Source: an uncultured Clostridia bacterium
GTDB taxonomy: Bacteria > Bacillota > Clostridia > TANB77 > CAG-508
DNA length: 64,000 nucleotides
Assembly: GCA_947630185.1 (NCBI GenBank)
Contig: CANRGT010000004.1
Coordinates: 1-64,000, forward strand
Direction of reading: 5' to 3'
Each line of letters opens with the position of its first letter. Within the stretch, counting starts at the first letter, position 1. This document shows, one piece after another, positions 1 through 9,038 of this stretch. Under the pieces are notes generated by a model. The model saw only the letters and a program-made list of their open reading frames with translations, was not told the DNA's origin and ran no database searches. The translations under genes and the position numbers were made by a program.

Positions 1-177
1 TCTGTAGTTCCAGAAGCTAAAGAAGCACTTAACAAATTCAAATATGAAGTTGCTAGCGAAGTTGGTGTTAACTTAAAAGATGGTTATAATGGAGATTTAT
101 CTTCAAGAGACGCTGGTAGAATCGGTGGTAATATGGTTAGAAAAATGATTCAACAAGCTGAAAACAACATGAAATAA
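1..177 (+). CDS. alpha/beta-type small acid-soluble spore protein, C-terminal part
   Basis: Open from the first base of the window, 58 codons then TAA. The peptide has the alpha/beta SASP layout: a segment like the GPR germination-protease site (KYEVASEVGV), then GYNGDLSSRDAGRIGGNMVRKMI, the second conserved helix (DNA-binding in this family). Such proteins coat and protect spore DNA and are degraded at germination. The N-terminus lies outside the window. A strong hairpin terminator follows. This is one of the clearest signs that the organism forms spores. Confidence 0.93.
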   Translation, partial: SVVPEAKEALNKFKYEVASEVGVNLKDGYNGDLSSRDAGRIGGNMVRKMIQQAENNMK

Positions 178-220
178 GTTTTAACCGAAAGTTAGAATAG
201 AATTTGTTGTACAGACAACA

Positions 221-264
221 AAAAAGAAACCTATTTAGATACATATTTAAGTAGGTTTCTTTTA
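221..264. terminator. bidirectional intrinsic terminator
   Basis: A 13-bp stem (221-233 with 252-264) is A-rich on one flank and T-rich on the other, so it can end both the SASP transcript and the converging kinase gene. Confidence 0.85.
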
Positions 265-281
265 TTTTTAATATTTAATTT

Positions 282-1493
282 TTATTTATAATATTTAATC
301 ACAAACTTAGTGCCATTTTCATTTGACTCTACACTAATTATTCCATTATCTTCTTCAATTATTGTTTTTGAAAGTGCTAAACCTATGCCTATACTTTCAG
401 GGCTTGCATTTTGCCCTTTATAAAATCTTTCAAAAATATGTGGCAAATCTTCTTTTGATATTCCATCTCCAAAATCTTGTATATCTATCTGTGAGTATAC
501 ATTATTCTGCTCATATTTTACAATTATTTTTTGATTATCTTTTGAATGGTCCACACAATTTTTCAAAATATTTGTAATTGCTTCTATTTGCCATTTTGCA
601 TCACATATAATTTTTGCTCTGCTATCTCCTGTTACATTTATCTTGATATTCCTTAAATCACATAAAGGCGAAACATTTTTAATTGCTTCGTCTACAATTT
701 CTTTTAATAATTTTTCTTCTTTTATGAAATGGATTGTGTTTGCATCAAATTTTGATAACTTCAAAATAGCTTGTACTAAGAAATTGATATTTACTACTTC
801 TCTTTTTATGTCTTTAATAAAATCATTTCTTGTTTCATTGCTCATATTTTGGTCATCAATTAGGTTATCAAGAAGTACTAAAATGCTTGTAAGTGGTGTT
901 TTTAGCTGGTGAGAAATATCTTCCAAAGATTTTTTCAAATTCAATTTATCCATATTTGAATTTTCTGCCGCTTCTTTTAGCATTATTGTAGTTTTATATA
1001 TCTCATTTTTTAGAATAGATAGCTCATCTTCTGACATTTGGTCTATTTTAAGCTCATAATTTTTCTTGTTAATTTGTTCTATATATTTTGTAATATCTTT
1101 AATGTCCTTTTCCTTATTTTTATTGTATATTATAAATATTACTATAATTATCGTGATAGCTGTAAGCATAAACAGCATATTTAGTATTAGAAAATTACGA
1201 TAGCTTATATCATTTTGCAACACTATTGATGCTTCATTTACATTAATACCATACTTTTCAAAAAATTCGCCATCACCTTTTGTATTACTATTTAATATTT
1301 CCATGATTTCTATTTCAGATAAATCTGGATACTTTTCTTGCACAGCTTTTACTACTTCTGCTAATTTGTTATTAAAATTTATAGTGTATACATGATATTC
1401 ATATATATTCATAATTAGAAATATTGCAAGCAAACATATAGATATTAAAAAAGTTGTTATAAAATATCTTTTTAATTTAATTTTATTCTTCAT
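282..1493 (-). CDS. membrane sensor histidine kinase
   Basis: 403-aa sensor kinase. Two membrane segments (about residues 11-30 and 101-123) flank a roughly 70-residue outside domain. The HisKA box is SHQLKTP with phospho-acceptor His195. The ATPase part shows an N box near 308-317, DFGDGI at 340-345 and GIGLAL at 369-374. It overlaps the upstream response regulator gene by 11 bp, so the two are translated as a pair. The ABC transporter next door suggests sensing of a peptide or envelope stress, which is inference. The outside domain is too large for a BceS-type intramembrane kinase. Confidence 0.92.
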   Translation of the reverse strand: MKNKIKLKRYFITTFLISICLLAIFLIMNIYEYHVYTINFNNKLAEVVKAVQEKYPDLSEIEIMEILNSNTKGDGEFFEKYGINVNEASIVLQNDISYRNFLILNMLFMLTAITIIIVIFIIYNKNKEKDIKDITKYIEQINKKNYELKIDQMSEDELSILKNEIYKTTIMLKEAAENSNMDKLNLKKSLEDISHQLKTPLTSILVLLDNLIDDQNMSNETRNDFIKDIKREVVNINFLVQAILKLSKFDANTIHFIKEEKLLKEIVDEAIKNVSPLCDLRNIKINVTGDSRAKIICDAKWQIEAITNILKNCVDHSKDNQKIIVKYEQNNVYSQIDIQDFGDGISKEDLPHIFERFYKGQNASPESIGIGLALSKTIIEEDNGIISVESNENGTKFVIKYYK

Positions 1494-2139
1494 TTATTAT
1501 ATACCCCATACCTTTTACAGTTGTAATAATATCTGTTCCAATTTTTTCTCTTATTCGTTTAAAGTAAACTGTTATTGTGTGGTCGTCTACATCATTGCCT
1601 GTCCATTCCCATATTTTATCTAATATCATGTTTCTTGTTACTAATTTATTTATATTTGAAAATAGTAAATTTACAAGTTTTAGTTCTAAGGCTGTTAAAT
1701 CTATTTGCACATTTTCTTTATATAACATTAATTTGTCCATATCAAAGGTAATATCTTTTACTTTAATAATACTTTTCTTTTTTGAGCGTAATAATATTTT
1801 ATTTACTCTTGCAAGTAGCTCTTTTGTGCTAAAGGGCTTAGTTATATAATCTTCTGCTCCTATATCTAACCCTTTAACAATATCATCTTCTTCATCTTTT
1901 GCTGTTAAAAACATAGTTGGTATATTTAAATTTTTTATTGTATTTTTGAATAACTCAAAACCATCTCCGTCTGGTAATGCTATGTCTAATATTATCAAGT
2001 CTATGTTAGAATTTTGCTTTAAATATTCTTTTGTTTCTCTTATATTTGTTGTATATGATAGCTTATAATTATTTTTTTCAAATGAATATGCAAGCCCTTT
2101 GATGATTGATAAGTTATCTTCTACTAATAAAATTTCCAT
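1483..2139 (-). CDS. OmpR-family response regulator
   Basis: 218 aa from the ATG at 2139, chosen because GGAGG sits just upstream; an 11-residue upstream extension has no ribosome site. The receiver domain has the acidic pair near the N-terminus (VEDN), phospho-acceptor Asp52 (LDIALPDGDG) and the conserved Lys in LTAKD. The C-terminal half is a winged-helix DNA-binding domain ending VKGMGYIINEE. Partner of the overlapping kinase. A likely target is the ABC transporter promoter near 5752-5785, where 9-bp direct repeats occur at 11-bp spacing. Confidence 0.93.
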   Translation of the reverse strand: MEILLVEDNLSIIKGLAYSFEKNNYKLSYTTNIRETKEYLKQNSNIDLIILDIALPDGDGFELFKNTIKNLNIPTMFLTAKDEEDDIVKGLDIGAEDYITKPFSTKELLARVNKILLRSKKKSIIKVKDITFDMDKLMLYKENVQIDLTALELKLVNLLFSNINKLVTRNMILDKIWEWTGNDVDDHTITVYFKRIREKIGTDIITTVKGMGYIINEE

Positions 2140-2252
2140 GTTAGACCTCCAAATTTTGCTATATTGCTCCAACTATATTTACTTTTTGTAATAAAATTTA
2201 TTACACCTGACCTGTCCCTTTTACCTCAAGAATTGAAAGATGGACCTGGTTC

Positions 2253-4205
2253 CTATATATTCTCATTTCTAATTGTTTCAATAGTATTTTGCTTGTTAAT
2301 TTTGCCTATTGAATATTTCATAATTAGTGATATTAAAATAAATACTGCACATATAGAAAGAATAATTGCTAATACTGGCAACCTGTATGGATTTCCAGAT
2401 TCTTCTGATAAGAAATGATATATCAAATAAGATAAACCAATACCTATAGTAGTGCCAAATATTAATGATTTTACACCCATAAATATACTTTCTAGCCTTA
2501 CCATTCTATTAAACTCTTTTGTTGTCATTCCAATAGATTTAAGCATTGCAAATTCTTGCTTTCTAAGTTCTACGCTAGTTGTTATTGTATTAAATATGTT
2601 AGTTATTCCAATTAGAGATATAACTATTATAAAGCCATATAAGAATATTCCAACTAATGTAAATAAGTTATTCATGGTTCTATAATTATCTTCTATATTA
2701 TTTAAGTCATAATTTTCATCTTTTAAAAGCTCTTCTATGTCATCTTGAAGTTTATTAGCATTGTTTGATTTATAGTAAATATCTACAACATTGCTTGTTG
2801 CAATTTCATCAAATAATTCATCACTTATGATAAGCTTTATACCATCTATATTTTTTAATCCAAATGGTTTTTCTTCTGTAATATAGCCTATTTCTAAGGT
2901 AGTAGTATTTTCTGATATTTTCTCTGTTTCTTCTATCGTATAATCCTTAGATATTGTTCCTACTATTTTATCTCCTACTTGATAATCGTATACTCTCATA
3001 TATTTATGCTCATATTTATCTTTTTCTTCATTATACCTTCCTGTATTCATATAGTCAATTAGTATACCCTTATCTTTCATTTTTTCATAATCTAAGCCTA
3101 AGGATTTTACATATTTTTTATATTGATTTTCTCCTAGCGTATAAAAACTTAAATATGATTTTGAATCTTGATTTAATTTTAAATTTAGCCATTCTACATA
3201 TTTAGGGTTATATTTAGGATTTTCATAAGTAATTCCTGAGCCCCTTATTACAGAATAATCCTCAATATTATCTAACTCAGTTGTTTCTAAAAATTTTTGG
3301 TAAGTATCATTATCAGTTCTTCTTGCATTTACCCAAATATTGTATTCAGCTATTTTAAACTCTGTTTTTACTTCATCAAATGTCATTGTCATAAAGCTAT
3401 AAAGTGCAATAAATACACTTACAGACACAACAATAGAAATAACGGTAGTTCTATATTTTTTCTTGTTTCTTTTTAAATTTTTAAATGATATTTCTCCACC
3501 AATTCCAAATAATTTCTTTATTATTTTTGGAGATTTTACTTTTTTAGGATTTATTTTTATATTTGCACTATTTCTTATTGATTCTATTGGCGATACTTTA
3601 GCTGCCCTTCTAGCACTTCTAAATGCTGAAAAGTATATTGTTATAATTCCTAATATTATAGCTACTATTACTGCTACTAAAGAAAAACAAAATTCTAATA
3701 TAACCCCACTTTCCATCATCGCGTGTAAGTAATAATTACTTACAATTATAAGTATGTAAGATGCAAAAAATCCTGATAATATTCCAAGCGGTATTCCAAT
3801 TACTCCTAGTATTGTAGCTTCATAAAATACATTTTTTCTTATTTGCTTTTTAGTTGCACCAATGCTTCTTAGCATTCCATATTGCCTTATTTTTTCAGTT
3901 ATAGAAATATCAAAGCTATTTTTTATGCAGAAAACTGATGTAAGTACTATAATTACCATTACTATTATTACAACAATTCCTAAATCGCCTATTCCACTAC
4001 TAGCTATTGGATTTGTTTGTAAGCCAATTAAGTAGCTATTTACATCTATATCATATTTTGCCTTTTCCATTTCTTGCTTATATTTTTCTATTGATTCCAT
4101 TGTATCATTATTACCAATATTATCATTTGCAATTTCAAATATTTCTTCATCTACACCTAATATATTTGCAGTAATTTTATAAGAATCTTTTATTCCGCGT
4201 TTTTG
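2253..4205 (-). CDS. FtsX-type ABC transporter permease, 3' part after a frameshift
   Basis: About 650 codons in a different frame from the upstream permease piece. It contains the central FtsX-like block of three membrane helices (VVIIVMVIIVLTSVFCI, then LGIPLGILSGFFASYIL), a second extracellular domain and a final FtsX block near the C-terminus. It has no start codon or ribosome site of its own. Read across the A5 run at 4200-4204 with one base removed, the peptide continues as IYAKYSKRGIKDSYK, a smooth join. It is therefore one permease of about 900 aa, broken by a one-base shift or an assembly error. Confidence 0.85.
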   Translation of the reverse strand, partial: QKRGIKDSYKITANILGVDEEIFEIANDNIGNNDTMESIEKYKQEMEKAKYDIDVNSYLIGLQTNPIASSGIGDLGIVVIIVMVIIVLTSVFCIKNSFDISITEKIRQYGMLRSIGATKKQIRKNVFYEATILGVIGIPLGILSGFFASYILIIVSNYYLHAMMESGVILEFCFSLVAVIVAIILGIITIYFSAFRSARRAAKVSPIESIRNSANIKINPKKVKSPKIIKKLFGIGGEISFKNLKRNKKKYRTTVISIVVSVSVFIALYSFMTMTFDEVKTEFKIAEYNIWVNARRTDNDTYQKFLETTELDNIEDYSVIRGSGITYENPKYNPKYVEWLNLKLNQDSKSYLSFYTLGENQYKKYVKSLGLDYEKMKDKGILIDYMNTGRYNEEKDKYEHKYMRVYDYQVGDKIVGTISKDYTIEETEKISENTTTLEIGYITEEKPFGLKNIDGIKLIISDELFDEIATSNVVDIYYKSNNANKLQDDIEELLKDENYDLNNIEDNYRTMNNLFTLVGIFLYGFIIVISLIGITNIFNTITTSVELRKQEFAMLKSIGMTTKEFNRMVRLESIFMGVKSLIFGTTIGIGLSYLIYHFLSEESGNPYRLPVLAIILSICAVFILISLIMKYSIGKINKQNTIETIRNENI

Positions 4206-4965
4206 AATATTTTGCATATATATCAATATTTCCAGTACAATCATCTTCACTTGCATAAGTTATAAATGTGTAGCCTGGTGCAGAATATTCTTCAATATTA
4301 CTTGCTGGTCTTTCTACTATTCCTACAATTTTATAGGTTTTGCTTACTGCATCTATTATTTTTTCATCACTTTTTTTCTCATTTGATTCATATATAATTT
4401 CACCTGTTTTACTATCAGTTATTTGCAAGTTTGAGTCTTCTAGATTAAATGGATTTGATTGATTTAATTCAGAGCCATCACTTGATACTCTTTTTCCTAC
4501 ATCTAATGTAATTGTTTCACCTACATTTAAAACTAATCTACCATTAGTTTTAAGGTGAGCTGGTATAACTATTTCACTATCATTTTCTGGAAGTCTTCCC
4601 TCTATTAAGTTAATTGCAAGATTTTCAAGTGAGGATTTTGTAAATGCCTTTATATAAGCATAAGGTTTATACTCATTTTTAGATGCAATTTTTGCATAGC
4701 CTACATTTTTTGTGATATATAATTCTTCAATTCCTCTATTATTTCTAAATGTGTCTAGTTCAGTACTTGGAACATCAAAATATGCTACATGAAAATCTCC
4801 TTTTATAGATATTTCATAATTTATTAAAGATTGAATTCCACTTACATAAATTGATGCAACTGCTGTAATTAGTGCAACTGATAGAATTATTCCTATTATT
4901 GTAACAATGGTTCTTTTTTTATTTAATTTAAGGTTTTTAATTGTTAATTTATTAAGTAAGTTCAC
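4177..4965 (-). CDS. FtsX-type ABC transporter permease, 5' part before a frameshift
   Basis: 262 codons. The first membrane helix lies at about residues 19-41 (TIVTIIGIILSVALITAV), followed by the large extracellular MacB-like domain. It ends abruptly with the out-of-frame tail TRNKRFL. It lies 89 bp downstream of the ATPase gene and is its partner. With the second piece it would make a permease with two FtsX domains. As the sequence stands the transporter is probably not made intact. Confidence 0.85.
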   Translation of the reverse strand: MNLLNKLTIKNLKLNKKRTIVTIIGIILSVALITAVASIYVSGIQSLINYEISIKGDFHVAYFDVPSTELDTFRNNRGIEELYITKNVGYAKIASKNEYKPYAYIKAFTKSSLENLAINLIEGRLPENDSEIVIPAHLKTNGRLVLNVGETITLDVGKRVSSDGSELNQSNPFNLEDSNLQITDSKTGEIIYESNEKKSDEKIIDAVSKTYKIVGIVERPASNIEEYSAPGYTFITYASEDDCTGNIDIYAKYSKTRNKRFL

Positions 4966-5054
4966 TTTTAAATTTCCTTCCCTTCCTTCAATTTGCTTAA
5001 AATAAATTTATTTAATTCTTTAACATTTTAAATTTATCAATACTTTAAGCTATT

Positions 5055-5717
5055 TTAAACGATTTTTCCGTCTTCAATTTTAATAATTCTATCTGCTACT
5101 TTCGCAATTTCCATATTGTGTGTAATCATTATTATAGTTTGTTTTAAATCTTTATTTGATTTTTTCAGTAATGAAACTATTTCATCACTTGACTTCGAGT
5201 CTAAATTTCCAGTTGGTTCGTCCGCCAAGATTATAGTAGGATCTGTAATTAGCGCCCTTCCTATGCTTGTTCTTTGTTGCTGTCCACCTGATAATTCATT
5301 TGGAAGGTGATTTCTTCTACTTTGAAGCCCTAATAAATTTAGCATAACATCTAGTTTATCTTTATCTACCTCTCTATTATCTAGTGATAAAGGAAGTGTA
5401 ATATTTTCTTCCACATTTAATATTGGTATTAAGTTATAAAATTGATAGATTAAACCAACTTGCCTTCTCCTGAAAATTGCAAGTTTATCATCATTAAACT
5501 TAAATATGTCCTTTCCATCAATAAAAACTTTGCCTGAGGTTGGTCTATCAACGCCACCTATTAAATGAAGTAAGGTTGATTTTCCACTTCCAGAAGCACC
5601 TACTATTGCAACAAATTCTCCCTTTTCTACTGTAAATGAAACATGGTCTAATGCTACAACCTTTGATTCTTCTTTTCCATAAATTTTAGTTAGATTTTCA
5701 ACTTTTAATATTTCCAT
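5055..5717 (-). CDS. ABC transporter ATP-binding protein (LolD/MacB type)
   Basis: 220 aa, normal length for the family. Walker A is GASGSGKST (residues 40-48), the signature LSGGQQQR, Walker B IILADEPTGNLD and the switch His in MITHN. It powers the FtsX-type permease encoded directly downstream. Members of this family move lipoproteins, antimicrobial peptides or other hydrophobic substrates, or act on the envelope. The substrate cannot be told here. The whole set (ATPase, permease, regulator, kinase) runs in one direction. Confidence 0.93.
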   Translation of the reverse strand: MEILKVENLTKIYGKEESKVVALDHVSFTVEKGEFVAIVGASGSGKSTLLHLIGGVDRPTSGKVFIDGKDIFKFNDDKLAIFRRRQVGLIYQFYNLIPILNVEENITLPLSLDNREVDKDKLDVMLNLLGLQSRRNHLPNELSGGQQQRTSIGRALITDPTIILADEPTGNLDSKSSDEIVSLLKKSNKDLKQTIIMITHNMEIAKVADRIIKIEDGKIV

Positions 5718-5751
5718 AGACTAAAAATTCCTTTCTTTATTTTACAAGTAC

Positions 5752-5785
5752 ATTATACATTGCCAAAGTTACAAGTAAGTTACAA
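5752..5785 (-). promoter_or_regulatory. promoter of the ABC operon with OmpR-type direct repeats
   Basis: On the minus strand a TATAAT box lies at 5757-5752. Upstream, two identical 9-bp copies (TTGTAACTT) at 5766-5774 and 5777-5785 are 11 bp apart and cover the -35 region. Direct repeats one helical turn apart are the usual binding pattern of OmpR-family regulators, and such a regulator is encoded in the same cluster. Confidence 0.55.
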
Positions 5786-5834
5786 TTTGAAATTTTTTTA
5801 AACTTTACAGCTTATGAAAATACACAATGACAAT

Positions 5835-5864
5835 TTTAATTCTGTGGAATCACACAGAATTAAA
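5835..5864. promoter_or_regulatory. 12-bp inverted repeat upstream of the ABC operon
   Basis: Perfect arms 5835-5846 and 5853-5864 around a 6-nt centre, with no T-run, so more like a protein-binding site than a terminator. Its role is unknown. Confidence 0.4.
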
Positions 5865-5914
5865 TTGATAAAATGTACTTATTAAATGTTGCCTTATTTG
5901 TAATGAAAGCAAAA

Positions 5915-5943
5915 AAAATTCCTTCAAAAATCGAAGGAATTTT
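5915..5943 (-). terminator. intrinsic terminator of the coiled-coil protein gene
   Basis: 11-bp stem 5915-5925 with 5933-5943, followed on the minus strand by a run of Ts. Confidence 0.8.
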
Positions 5944-5957
5944 GTTGTTTTAAATAC

Positions 5958-6482
5958 TTAATCAAAATCTAAAACTGATATCACTTTATAGCCAAGCAGT
6001 TCAGAAACAAATGATTTATCGAAATTACAACTGCTGTTTCCTGCTCCACAGCATTTGCATTCATAGAAAGTAGCAGTATCCGTACTGAAACTTTCTTTTT
6101 TGTCATGTCCGAACAAATAACAGAGTTCTTCAAAGCCTTTTTGATTTGTTGCTAACTTATCACTAAGTTCGTTAAGTTCTTTACGAATGTCCAAAATTCT
6201 TTGATCAATCTCTTGAATTTTAGAACTGTCAGCTTGTTTGGTATCTTCCATTACAAGCTCAAGACAAGTAGCTGTCAAACTTGAATACTCTGCTATTAAA
6301 TCATTCTTCCGTTGTGTTAGACTTTTTCTTTCTTCTTCCAAGTTTTTTAGAAATTCTTTCCGTAATTTAATAAAACCTTTTTCTGATTGGTTTAAAAGTT
6401 CTTTAGCTTTAATTTTTAAAGCTTGTGCCTCTTTAGCCATTTCGCAATATTCTTTAAATTTTGCATTGTCTTTAAAACTCAT
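5958..6482 (-). CDS. coiled-coil protein with Cys-rich tail, unknown function
   Basis: 174 aa with a good AAGGAGG site before the ATG. Residues about 10-120 are charged heptad-like helix (many K, E, L), typical of coiled coil. The tail holds the cluster ECKCCGAGNSSCNF, which could bind metal. There is no membrane segment or signal peptide. Its own terminator follows, so it is probably a single-gene unit. I do not recognise the family. The surrounding DNA is slightly less AT-rich than its neighbours. Confidence 0.75.
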   Translation of the reverse strand: MSFKDNAKFKEYCEMAKEAQALKIKAKELLNQSEKGFIKLRKEFLKNLEEERKSLTQRKNDLIAEYSSLTATCLELVMEDTKQADSSKIQEIDQRILDIRKELNELSDKLATNQKGFEELCYLFGHDKKESFSTDTATFYECKCCGAGNSSCNFDKSFVSELLGYKVISVLDFD

Positions 6483-6631
6483 ATTGATTCCTCCTTAAAA
6501 ACAAATTTTACCAATGGTGAATTTATATAAAACCTATAACCCAAAAATAGGAGTATAAAAATTAAATCTAGTATTACTAGATTTAATTATATTATCATAT
6601 TTTACATAAAATTTCAAGTTTTTTACACAGT

Positions 6632-7348
6632 TTAATAAATACCATAATCTGTTAGTCCTTTATGTAAGTTATTTACTTTAAAATTCCATTCTCCTTCAAA
6701 TATTGGTGGTATTGCTTCCATAACATTCATACCTAATTTGTTTATAATTATTTCTATATTTACTGTGTCATTAAATTTAAATTCTGAAATATCTGCTACT
6801 ACATATAATGCAAGTTCGTTTTTTGAAACTACCTTTGCAAAAGTTTGAATTTTATCTAAATAATGCATGTCACCATCTTCTAATTTAAAACCACTATTTG
6901 AATCTGAATAATTTCCTATATATGTTTCATTTTGTCCATCAGATATTTTAGCTTGAAATTCTATTTCCGCATTATTTTGTAGCATATCTACAATCATTTT
7001 ATCTTTATCCTGAACGTTTGGGTCAATTTGATAATATCCTAAATCATAAGATTTTTGGCATAAATCTTCTGTTTCAAACATATAACCCATTATTAAGGAA
7101 TTAGTATCATAAGCCATATCAATTAATGTGACTTTAACTCCATTTTTTTCTACTACTTGGTTAATATCTGTTTTTGATTCTTCATGTTCTTTACTTATTC
7201 CAATTTTTTCCAATAGCCATGAATATATGTTGGCACCTCCCATTGCATATGATATTCCATTTCCTATTAAGAATACTATCAATACAAATAATGCTACTAA
7301 ACTTAATACTCTACTTAACTTATATTTACTTTTATTTTCTTCTTCCAT
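6632..7348 (-). CDS. DUF4179-like membrane-anchored protein
   Basis: 238 aa. One membrane helix at about residues 13-34 (LSLVALFVLIVFLIGNGISYAM) puts most of the protein outside. The start of that part (VVEKNGVKVTLIDMAYDTNSLIMGYMFE) matches the pattern of DUF4179 domains, often found in anti-sigma-factor-like proteins. No sigma factor gene lies beside it and the short N-terminal side is not a zinc anti-sigma domain, so an anti-sigma role is unproven. A good ribosome site precedes the ATG. Confidence 0.7.
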   Translation of the reverse strand: MEEENKSKYKLSRVLSLVALFVLIVFLIGNGISYAMGGANIYSWLLEKIGISKEHEESKTDINQVVEKNGVKVTLIDMAYDTNSLIMGYMFETEDLCQKSYDLGYYQIDPNVQDKDKMIVDMLQNNAEIEFQAKISDGQNETYIGNYSDSNSGFKLEDGDMHYLDKIQTFAKVVSKNELALYVVADISEFKFNDTVNIEIIINKLGMNVMEAIPPIFEGEWNFKVNNLHKGLTDYGIY

Positions 7349-7431
7349 TTTATTTTCCTTTCTCCTTTTTGGTATTTACACCTATTAGACGAATTATTTT
7401 TCTAAAAAGTTCATTTTTATTTTAAAAAATA

Positions 7432-7471
7432 CCATTATTTTATACTTTATGTTTGAGGTATAAAATAATGG
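7432..7471 (-). terminator. intrinsic terminator after hpf
   Basis: 14-bp perfect stem 7432-7445 with 7458-7471, followed on the minus strand by a T-rich stretch. It sits just past the hpf stop codon. Confidence 0.85.
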
Positions 7472-7492
7472 CACCTATTATTTATACATTTT

Positions 7493-8026
7493 TTAAGCCT
7501 CTGGCTCAACTAATCCATAATTTTTGTTGTCTTTTAAACGATAGATTACATTTACTTTTCCTGTTTCAATGTTTATAAATGTTAAAAATCTATCTTGTGG
7601 TTTTTCTTCTAGTTTTAATTTTGCATCTTCTGGAGATAGTGGTTTAATTTCATAATAAAGTGTTTTAATAATTTCTCCTTCGATTGGATTGTCATCCACT
7701 TCTCTTGCTACTTCTTTGTTTCTAATAGACTCTGTCATATTTTGTTGGTCTTTTTTAGTTTTCATTTTTCTAACTTGACCTTCTAATATATCTATGTCTT
7801 TGTCAATAGATGCATATAAATCTCTGTGGGCTGTTACAGCTCTAAATCTATCTGTAGGGGTTTTAACATCCATTTCTGCTACTTGCATTCCACCTTCTGT
7901 TTTGATTGTGGCTGTTACATCAAATTCCTCTCCAAAATATTTTACTAATCTTTCTGATTTTTTACCAATATAATCTTTAATTGCTTCTGTTGCTTTTAAG
8001 TCTTTTCCTACTATTTTGATGTTCAT
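7493..8026 (-). CDS. hpf: ribosome hibernation promoting factor, long form
   Basis: 177 aa from the ATG at 8026, preceded by AAGGAGAGA; an upstream TTG six codons earlier has no such site. The N-terminal half is the S30AE/HPF domain (MNIKIVGKDLKATEAIKDYI) that sits in the decoding channel of idle ribosomes. The C-terminal half (EIIKTLYYEIKPLSPEDAKL to the end) is the dimerisation domain of long HPFs that pairs 70S ribosomes into 100S. Single gene with its own terminator. Confidence 0.95.
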   Translation of the reverse strand: MNIKIVGKDLKATEAIKDYIGKKSERLVKYFGEEFDVTATIKTEGGMQVAEMDVKTPTDRFRAVTAHRDLYASIDKDIDILEGQVRKMKTKKDQQNMTESIRNKEVAREVDDNPIEGEIIKTLYYEIKPLSPEDAKLKLEEKPQDRFLTFINIETGKVNVIYRLKDNKNYGLVEPEA

Positions 8027-8118
8027 AATAATCTCTCCTTCCAATTTTCTATCTTTCTTTAGTATGGTTTTATTATATATGTTTTATTTTTATTTTTCAA
8101 GGTATTTTGCAAAATTAC

Positions 8119-8147
8119 TTGCGTTTTCGGAAAAAACATGCTAGAAT
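8119..8147 (+). promoter_or_regulatory. sigma-A-type promoter of rpsT
   Basis: TTGCGT at 8119-8124, a 17-bp spacer, and TAGAAT at 8142-8147, about 40 bp before the rpsT start. Confidence 0.65.
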
Positions 8148-8186
8148 ATATGTTGTTATTTATGAGCTTAAAGGGAGGTGCAAGAA

Positions 8187-8453
8187 ATGCCAAATATTAA
8201 ATCAGCTATTAAACGTGTTAAAGTTATTGAAACTAAAACATCAAGAAATAATATGATTAAGTCTGGATATAAATCAGCTGTAAAGAAATTTGAACAAGCT
8301 GTTGAAGCTGGAAATAAAGAAGAAGCTACAAAATTATTATCATTAGCAACTAAAAAAGTAGACCAAGCTTGTACAAAAGGTGTTATAGTAAAAAACACAG
8401 CTGCTAGAAAAAAATCTAATATGGCTAAAAAATTAAATGCTATGAATGCATAA
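8187..8453 (+). CDS. rpsT: 30S ribosomal protein S20
   Basis: 88 aa from the ATG at 8187, which has AAGGGAGGTG at the right distance; an in-frame GTG at 8178 lies inside that ribosome site and is not used. Lys/Ala-rich three-helix protein starting [13 protein letters not shown] and containing [22 protein letters not shown], both typical of S20, which binds 16S rRNA during 30S assembly. Single gene with its own promoter and terminator. Confidence 0.97.
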   Translation: MPNIKSAIKRVKVIETKTSRNNMIKSGYKSAVKKFEQAVEAGNKEEATKLLSLATKKVDQACTKGVIVKNTAARKKSNMAKKLNAMNA

Positions 8454-8491
8454 GAATTCCTAAAAAATTGTGCACAGTTTTTTAGAAGATT

Positions 8492-8516
8492 GATGCTAGA
8501 AATAGCATCTTTTTTT
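8492..8516 (+). terminator. intrinsic terminator after rpsT
   Basis: GATGCTA, GAAA loop, TAGCATC, then seven Ts. Confidence 0.9.
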
Positions 8517-8617
8517 ATATTATAATTCTAGTTTTGCTTTACTCTTAATTTGCTAAAAATTACCTTTGAATTTTACTTTTTATTATGGTAACATAAACTT
8601 ATAGAGATTGTGAGGTA

Positions 8618-8875
8618 ATGAGTATGAAATATATTTTGAGTGAATTTAAAAAGATTGATAATCACATAGTAGAGGCTATGAAATTTGGAATTAAGTTTTC
8701 TTTTAAGATTAGCATTTTTGCTATAATTATTTTATTTACATATATGTTTTTTTACTCTTCCCCTAGCGTTTTTTACATAGGAATTTCTTTGTTTAAAAGC
8801 AGTTTGTTTTTTATAGCTACCTCTATTATTTGTGGCTTTGCTTTTCAAAAAATTAAAATGGACCTTACCGAATAA
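8618..8875 (+). CDS. small two-helix membrane protein, unknown
   Basis: 85 aa. Two hydrophobic segments, at about residues 28-46 (FKISIFAIIILFTYMFFY) and 56-76 (FKSSLFFIATSIICGFAF), with a charged N-terminal tail, suggest a small hairpin membrane protein. The start has GAGGTA six bases before the ATG. A terminator hairpin follows. I do not recognise the family; its place just after rpsT suggests a sporulation or envelope protein only weakly. Confidence 0.6.
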   Translation: MSMKYILSEFKKIDNHIVEAMKFGIKFSFKISIFAIIILFTYMFFYSSPSVFYIGISLFKSSLFFIATSIICGFAFQKIKMDLTE

Positions 8876-8924
8876 TGTCGAATTTTCGCATACGATTTTT
8901 CTTGACATTTTGTATATATTTATG

Positions 8925-8964
8925 TAGACTATATATGTATTTACATCTATAGTCTATTTTTATT
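8925..8964 (+). terminator. intrinsic terminator
   Basis: 15-bp stem with one mismatch (8925-8939 with 8942-8956), then TTTTATTTATT. It ends the small membrane protein transcript. Confidence 0.75.
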
Positions 8965-9038
8965 TATTAAGATATCAAAAAGTATTAATTTTTCTAAAAA
9001 AAGTGGTATAATATAAAATATAGAAAGGTTGTGATTTT

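Noticed and set aside
2253..2418. possible gene between response regulator and permease on the plus strand
   Set aside because: Covers the end of the permease gene in antisense and has no initiation signal.
282..5717. BceRS-BceAB bacitracin-type module
   Set aside because: The kinase has a true outside domain and the permease would have two FtsX domains with about 900 residues, unlike BceS and BceB.
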